This document shows positions 42,775 through 42,905 of a DNA stretch of 42,905 nucleotides, in pieces. Position 1 is the first letter of the stretch. Each line of letters opens with the position of its first letter. A program made the translations under genes and the position numbers. The notes beneath the pieces are model-generated. The model did not search any database. It saw only the letters and a program-made list of their open reading frames with translations, and had not been told where the DNA came from. The stretch is from Deltaproteobacteria bacterium (GTDB lineage: Bacteria; Myxococcota_A; Polyangia; Polyangiales; JADJMO01): assembly GCA_022843175.1 (NCBI GenBank), contig JALHOE010000054.1, positions 1-42,905 on the forward strand. Reading direction: 5' to 3'.

Positions 42775-42905
42775 GTGACCAGGGCGCGCGAGTTCCTGCT
42801 GCTCGAGGGCATGTCCGAGCGCGCCGCCGCGCTCACCGACGACCAGCGGCGCGCCGCGCGGCCGCACCTCGACCACGCGCGCGCGCGGCACGTCGCGGGC
42901 GAGGC
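42775..42905 (+). CDS. Third membrane-anchored family member, N-terminal part (runs off right edge)
   Basis: From GTG at 42775 the sequence reads TRAREFLLLEGMSERAAAL, then TDDQRRAARPHLDHARAR, without a stop to the window edge. The opening resembles the cytosolic N-termini of the two paralogs (AREWFLLRDLEARAE and LAEYFLLRDEQRRAG). A TTG three codons earlier, overlapping the preceding stop, is an alternative start. Only about 43 residues are visible, so the discoidin-like domain is predicted, not seen. Confidence 0.55.
   Translation, partial: MTRAREFLLLEGMSERAAALTDDQRRAARPHLDHARARHVAGE

Overview
The window is about 43 kb of very GC-rich, densely coding bacterial DNA. It looks like a chromosome segment of a myxobacterium (Myxococcota, probably the Polyangiales side; this is an inference from style, no rRNA gene is present). 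The clues are codon use dominated by G/C third positions, many lipoproteins with Asp/Ser/Pro-rich linkers, a GAF-PAS enhancer-binding protein of more than 1,000 residues, an orphan Ser/Thr kinase, MlaE/MlaF lipid-transport genes and S23-type four-helix-bundle genes.

Layout. 1-8692: a partial lipoprotein, a YfgM-like/BamB pair (outer-membrane protein assembly), TatA, an ABC-F ATPase coupled to a glutaredoxin-like lipoprotein, an aconitase-fold protein that has lost its Fe-S ligands, and an unknown membrane protein. 8693-10058: a 1.37-kb composite of two convergent four-helix-bundle genes. Each is preceded by a long palindrome and flanked by hexanucleotide repeats; it lies exactly between the stop codons of its neighbours. 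10059-14394: the sigma-54 activator and an outer-membrane protein. 14479-16380: trmL and a lipoprotein. 16395-23718: two MlaE permeases, a phosphoesterase, a divergent kinase, a Calx-beta lipoprotein, MlaF, a Gfo/Idh/MocA oxidoreductase and a YbhN-type membrane protein. 23678-34867: cell-surface glycan genes, mostly on the minus strand. They encode ADP-heptose synthesis (GmhA-HldC fusion, GmhB, HldA), a GT9 heptosyltransferase-like enzyme and polytopic YfhO/GT-C-like proteins. 34927-37085: a polyprenol-phosphate sugar transferase and a saccharopine-dehydrogenase-like reductase. 37244-39786: lipoproteins, one tandemly duplicated. 39815-42905: a methyltransferase, a GT-C-like protein and two members of a membrane-anchored lectin-like family.

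How the genes fit together. Much of the window concerns the envelope: BamB, MlaE/MlaF, heptose and glycan assembly, and lipoproteins. The GmhA-HldC, GmhB and HldA reading frames abut or overlap, giving a translationally coupled route from sedoheptulose-7-phosphate to ADP-D-glycero-beta-D-manno-heptose; no HldD epimerase is visible. Lectin-like membrane proteins (30409, 41957, 42775) sit beside polytopic GT-C/YfhO-like proteins at two separate loci.

The most unusual structure is the four-helix-bundle cassette pair at 8693-10058. The two upstream palindromes differ in sequence, but most of the changes are compensatory, so the stem is preserved. A probable third, decayed cassette with its own hexamer repeats lies at 26219-26589.
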